From assembly GCA_036677805.1 (NCBI GenBank), contig JAVBVS010000016.1:372001-436000 (forward strand): a DNA stretch of 64,000 nucleotides, read 5' to 3'. The position numbers and the translations under genes were made by a program. Below are positions 61,022 through 64,000 of the stretch, piece after piece (the stretch's first letter is position 1; every line of letters starts with the position of its first letter). The notes below the pieces were generated by a model, which was not told the origin of the DNA, ran no database searches, and saw nothing but the letters and a program-made list of their open reading frames with translations. The stretch comes from SIG78 sp036677805. Lineage in GTDB: Bacteria > Verrucomicrobiota > Lentisphaeria > Victivallales > Victivallaceae.

Positions 61022-61989
61022 GAAAAAGTTGGCTGACCGGACTATGGTGTTGTGTGGCGTTGGGGGGGCTGGCGGCAGACGGCGCGTCGGATGTGGCGTC
61101 ATTCGCACGCGAACAGTTGTCCAAAGTCGAACCGGAGACGATTACGCTCAAGGGAAACGATGGCTGGCTCTACAGTCGCAATGAACTGGACCATCTGAGC
61201 AAAGGTCCGCTGGCCGATGGCGCCGTTTCCCGGACGGCAAAAGCCGACAAATATCCCGATCCGGTTCCGGCCGTCACGGCATTCAACGATGCGCTCAAAG
61301 AACAGAATATCCGGTTGATCGTCGTGCCGGTGCCGCCCAAGCTCGCGCTTCAGCCGCTTGCGCCGCTCAAGCCGAGCGACGCCATGGTTTATTTGAAGCC
61401 GTTTTATGCCGAACTGCGCGCAAAGGGTGTCGACGTGCTTGACTTAAGCGATGATTTTGCGAAGGCTGGAGCTCCGGTTTACTGCAAACAGGATGCCCAC
61501 TGGAATCCGGCCGGAATCGAAGTCGCGGCAAAGAAAGTCGCGCAGCAGATCGGCCTGAAGGGCGACACCGACTTCAAGACGACGGAAAAACCGGTGACGA
61601 TCGTCGGCGACCTGATGGCATCGTTGGATAAAAATGCCGCGCCCTCTGAAACTTTGACGATCCGTGAAATCGAGGAGAAAACCTTCGATGAGACCAGTCC
61701 GGTCCTGCTCCTGAGCGACAGTCACGGACTGGTTTTTTCCGCAGGCGGCGACATGCTTGCCGAACATGCCGGATTCGGCGAGCAGCTGGCATACGAATTG
61801 AAAATGCCCATTGAACGGATGGCGGTCAAAGGCTCTGCGGCCACTGCGGTGCGGGTCAACCTCTATCGCAAGGCAGCCAAAGATCCAGCATGGTTGAAGA
61901 ATAAAAAAGTCGTGATCTGGTTATTTACCTGTCGCGAGTTTACGGAAACGCCCAATGGCTGGGTTCTGGTGCCGATATTGAAAAAGTAA
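61018..61989 (+). CDS. AlgX/AlgJ-like SGNH protein, secreted
   Basis: A 323-aa protein with a signal peptide (MRKSWLTGLWCCVALGGLAADG). The SGNH domain shows NDGWLYSRNELDHLSKGPLA, D159-A-H161-W in QDAHWNPAGIEVAA, and LLLSDSHGLVF, where Ser of the SDS block could be the nucleophile. It is a shorter partner of the preceding AlgJ-like protein and is translationally coupled to it. A run of seven G (61062-61068) lies in the signal-peptide coding part. Role in O-acetylation is inferred from family and neighbours. Confidence 0.82.
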   Translation: MRKSWLTGLWCCVALGGLAADGASDVASFAREQLSKVEPETITLKGNDGWLYSRNELDHLSKGPLADGAVSRTAKADKYPDPVPAVTAFNDALKEQNIRLIVVPVPPKLALQPLAPLKPSDAMVYLKPFYAELRAKGVDVLDLSDDFAKAGAPVYCKQDAHWNPAGIEVAAKKVAQQIGLKGDTDFKTTEKPVTIVGDLMASLDKNAAPSETLTIREIEEKTFDETSPVLLLSDSHGLVFSAGGDMLAEHAGFGEQLAYELKMPIERMAVKGSAATAVRVNLYRKAAKDPAWLKNKKVVIWLFTCREFTETPNGWVLVPILKK

Positions 61990-62000
61990 CAGGACGGTCC

Positions 62001-63137
62001 ATGAAAATCATCAGCGTTGTCGGGGCTCGGCCCAATTTTATGAAAATCGCTCCATTCTGTAAGGAACTGGCGAAACATCCGGAAATCAAACATGTTCTGG
62101 TTCATACCGGACAGCATTATGATGTGCGGATGTCGGATTCATTTTTCGTCGATCTCGGCATCCCCGAGCCGGACATCCATCTCAACATCGGGTCGGGCAG
62201 TCATGCCGAGCAGGTCGGCAGGACCATGATCGAATTCGAAAAGGTGGTCAGGGCGGAAAAACCGGACTGGATCGTCGTAGTCGGTGACGTCAACGCCACT
62301 TGCGCCTGCGCCATCGTCGCAAAAAAAGAACACATAAAGCTCGCCCACATCGAGGCCGGCCTGCGTTCCGGTGACATCGACATGCCCGAGGAAGTCAACC
62401 GGCTCGTCACCGACCGGCTGGCGGACCTGCTGCTCACGCCCGACCGGATTTCCAACGCCAATCTGAAGGCCGAAGGCGTTGCCGACGAACGAATCGCTTT
62501 TGTCGGAAACATCATGATCGATACCCTTGAAGCGCAACGCGCCGTTGCCGCCTCCCGGACTCCGGCGGAAATCGCCGGCCGTGAACTGCTGGAGCCGCGT
62601 GCGATTCCGGTGCTTCCCGAAAATGGCTTTGCGGTTGTGACCATGCATCGTCCGAGCAATGTCGATCAGCTTGAAACCCTGGGGCCGCTGGTTGATTTTC
62701 TGACCATGGAAGTGGCCGCCGACATGCCGTTGTTGTGGCCGATTCATCCGCGCGCCCGCAAACAACTCGAAGGATTCGGCTTGTGGGAGCGGGTCCGGGC
62801 GAACGTCATTTTGCTCAACCCGCTGGGGTATCACGATATGCTCCGGCTCAACATGGGGGCCAGAGTGATGCTGACCGACTCCGGCGGCTTGCAGGAAGAG
62901 TGTTGCGTACTGGGTACGCCGTGCTTGACTTTGCGCTGGAATACCGAGCGTCCGGTTACTTTGAAAGAGCACGGCGGCGCGTCGTTTCTGGTCGGCAATG
63001 AAGTTGCCCGGATCCGGCAGGCTTATTGCCAGGTGATGAACTCCAACCGCCAACCGCAGCGCCCGGAACTGTGGGATGGGCACACCGCGGAACGAATCGT
63101 CGATTCTTTAATCAAAGCAGAGGATAACAGGAAATGA
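62001..63137 (+). CDS. wecB: UDP-GlcNAc 2-epimerase (non-hydrolysing)
   Basis: A 378-aa enzyme of normal length for WecB. It starts MKIISVVGARPNFMKIAPFC and contains HTGQHYDVRMSDSFFVDLGI, GDVNATCACAIVAKKEHIKL, HIEAGLRSGDIDMPEEVNRL and TDSGGLQEECCVLGTPCLTL, the substrate and allosteric-site segments of the family. It converts UDP-GlcNAc to UDP-ManNAc, a likely donor for the GT26 enzyme upstream. It overlaps the next gene by 4 bp. Confidence 0.92.
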   Translation: MKIISVVGARPNFMKIAPFCKELAKHPEIKHVLVHTGQHYDVRMSDSFFVDLGIPEPDIHLNIGSGSHAEQVGRTMIEFEKVVRAEKPDWIVVVGDVNATCACAIVAKKEHIKLAHIEAGLRSGDIDMPEEVNRLVTDRLADLLLTPDRISNANLKAEGVADERIAFVGNIMIDTLEAQRAVAASRTPAEIAGRELLEPRAIPVLPENGFAVVTMHRPSNVDQLETLGPLVDFLTMEVAADMPLLWPIHPRARKQLEGFGLWERVRANVILLNPLGYHDMLRLNMGARVMLTDSGGLQEECCVLGTPCLTLRWNTERPVTLKEHGGASFLVGNEVARIRQAYCQVMNSNRQPQRPELWDGHTAERIVDSLIKAEDNRK

Positions 63138-64000
63138 AACGAATTCTGGTTACCGGAGGCAGTGGGTTTCTTGGATCTTATTTGTGTGAACAGCTGTTGA
63201 CCGAAGGTAACGAGGTGATCTGCGTCGATAACTTTTATACCGGTTCCAAGCGGAATATCTACCATCTGCTGGAAAACCCGAAATTTGAATTGGTCCGGCA
63301 TGACATAACCTTTCCTCTCTATGTCGAATGCGATCAGATTTACAACCTCGCCTGCCCGGCTGCGCCGCTCCACTACCAACGCGACCCGGTACAGACAGTC
63401 AAAACATGCGTCCACGGCGCAATCAATATGCTCGGTCTGGCCAAGCGTTTAAACGCTAAAATTATCCAGGCTTCGACTTCTGAAGTCTACGGTGATCCCA
63501 ATATCCATCCGCAAGTCGAGGAATACTGGGGCAATGTCAACCCCATCGGCATCCGCTCCTGTTACGATGAGGGCAAGCGTTGCGCCGAAACCTTATTCAT
63601 GAGCTACCGGACACAGTGCAATTTGCCGGTAAAAATTGTTCGCATTTTCAATGCTTACGGGCCTCGGATGCATCCCAATGACGGCCGAGTGGTCAGCAAT
63701 TTTATTTTGCAGGCGTTGCAGGATAAAGACATCACCATATATGGCGACGGTTTGCAAACCCGCAGTTTCTGCTATCGGGACGATCTGATCGATGGCATGA
63801 TGCGCCTGATGGCGACCGACGACAAGGTGACCGGACCGATCAATATTGGCAATCCGGGCGAATTTACGATTTTACAATTGGCTGAGATGGTGATCGATCT
63901 GATCAATTCCCGTTCGAAAATCATCCACTTGCCGCTGCCTGCCGACGATCCGAAGCAGCGCCAGCCGGATATTACGAAAGCCCGGGAAGTGTTGAACTGG
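63134..64000 (+). CDS. uxs: UDP-glucuronate decarboxylase (UDP-xylose synthase), partial
   Basis: The first 289 codons of an SDR enzyme cut off by the window end. It has ILVTGGSGFLGSYLCEQLLT, IYNLACPAAPLHYQRDPVQT, STSEVYGDPNIHPQVEEYWG, and RSCYDEGKRCAETLF (Tyr and Lys), the pattern of UDP-glucuronate decarboxylases that make UDP-xylose. Starts at ATG 63134, overlapping the WecB stop. The locus probably continues to the right. Confidence 0.88.
   Translation, partial: MKRILVTGGSGFLGSYLCEQLLTEGNEVICVDNFYTGSKRNIYHLLENPKFELVRHDITFPLYVECDQIYNLACPAAPLHYQRDPVQTVKTCVHGAINMLGLAKRLNAKIIQASTSEVYGDPNIHPQVEEYWGNVNPIGIRSCYDEGKRCAETLFMSYRTQCNLPVKIVRIFNAYGPRMHPNDGRVVSNFILQALQDKDITIYGDGLQTRSFCYRDDLIDGMMRLMATDDKVTGPINIGNPGEFTILQLAEMVIDLINSRSKIIHLPLPADDPKQRQPDITKAREVLNW

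Noticed and set aside
62139..63083. 314-aa open frame opposite the wecB gene
   Set aside because: Shadow of a clear UDP-GlcNAc 2-epimerase; no independent evidence.

Overview
The window joins two accessory regions of a bacterial chromosome. Positions 1 to about 25.66 kb are the right-hand part of a tailed-phage prophage whose left end lies outside the window. From about 25.7 kb to the end is a large Wzx/Wzy-type exopolysaccharide or capsule locus, cut at 64000 inside a UDP-xylose synthase-like gene. The host is most likely an anaerobic diderm. Protein flavour recalls the Lentisphaerota/Victivallales branch of the PVC group, but that rests on memory and is tentative.

Prophage. A leftward late operon (4481 to 1) encodes a gpW-like connector, portal, fused prohead protease/major capsid protein, DUF2190 decoration protein and a head-tail protein. 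Rightward from 4755 come a LexA-like repressor without the catalytic serine, two unknown proteins and a 199-aa protein resembling an ECF-type sigma factor. Next is a long recombination and replication operon: PD-(D/E)XK exonuclease, Sak4-like ATPase, a stand-alone NrdD glycyl-radical domain, DUF669, RusA, SF2 helicase, a MazG-like protein, primase/DUF3987, a Mor-like regulator and a ParB-methyltransferase fusion. A leftward two-gene insert (AAA/DUF4143 ATPase and HARE-HTH protein) separates these from terminase, DUF2924 and a large serine recombinase at the right end.

Main signal. Two near-identical promoter-like elements, TGACAC-17-CGTATT inside 16-nt and 13-nt identical blocks, sit on opposite strands. 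One precedes the late operon and the other precedes the recombination operon, directly after the sigma-like gene. The simplest reading is a phage-encoded sigma factor with its own promoters controlling both arms.

Polysaccharide locus. A TTGACT-17-TAAAGT promoter, a structured leader with an intrinsic terminator and a hairpin just before the start codon lead into a NusG paralogue, which suggests processive antitermination. Then come a nucleotide-sugar dehydrogenase and C4-epimerase pair (TviB/TviC-like), a GT26 transferase, an ATP-grasp/HAD/deacetylase trio, a LegB-LegC-acetyltransferase-PtmE set without LegG/LegI/LegF, Wzx, several GT4 transferases, a GT39-like gene broken by an in-frame stop, Wzy, a bi-domain oxidoreductase with an alpha-toroid protein, and an acylation module (MBOAT plus AlgX/AlgJ-like proteins). 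One AlgX-like gene is split by a 969-bp IS5-family element whose excision on paper restores the frame exactly. WecB and a UXS-like gene close the window. By eye the prophage and the flanking sugar genes are GC-rich, while 28 to 49 kb and 52.5 to 58 kb are AT-richer, so the locus looks mosaic.
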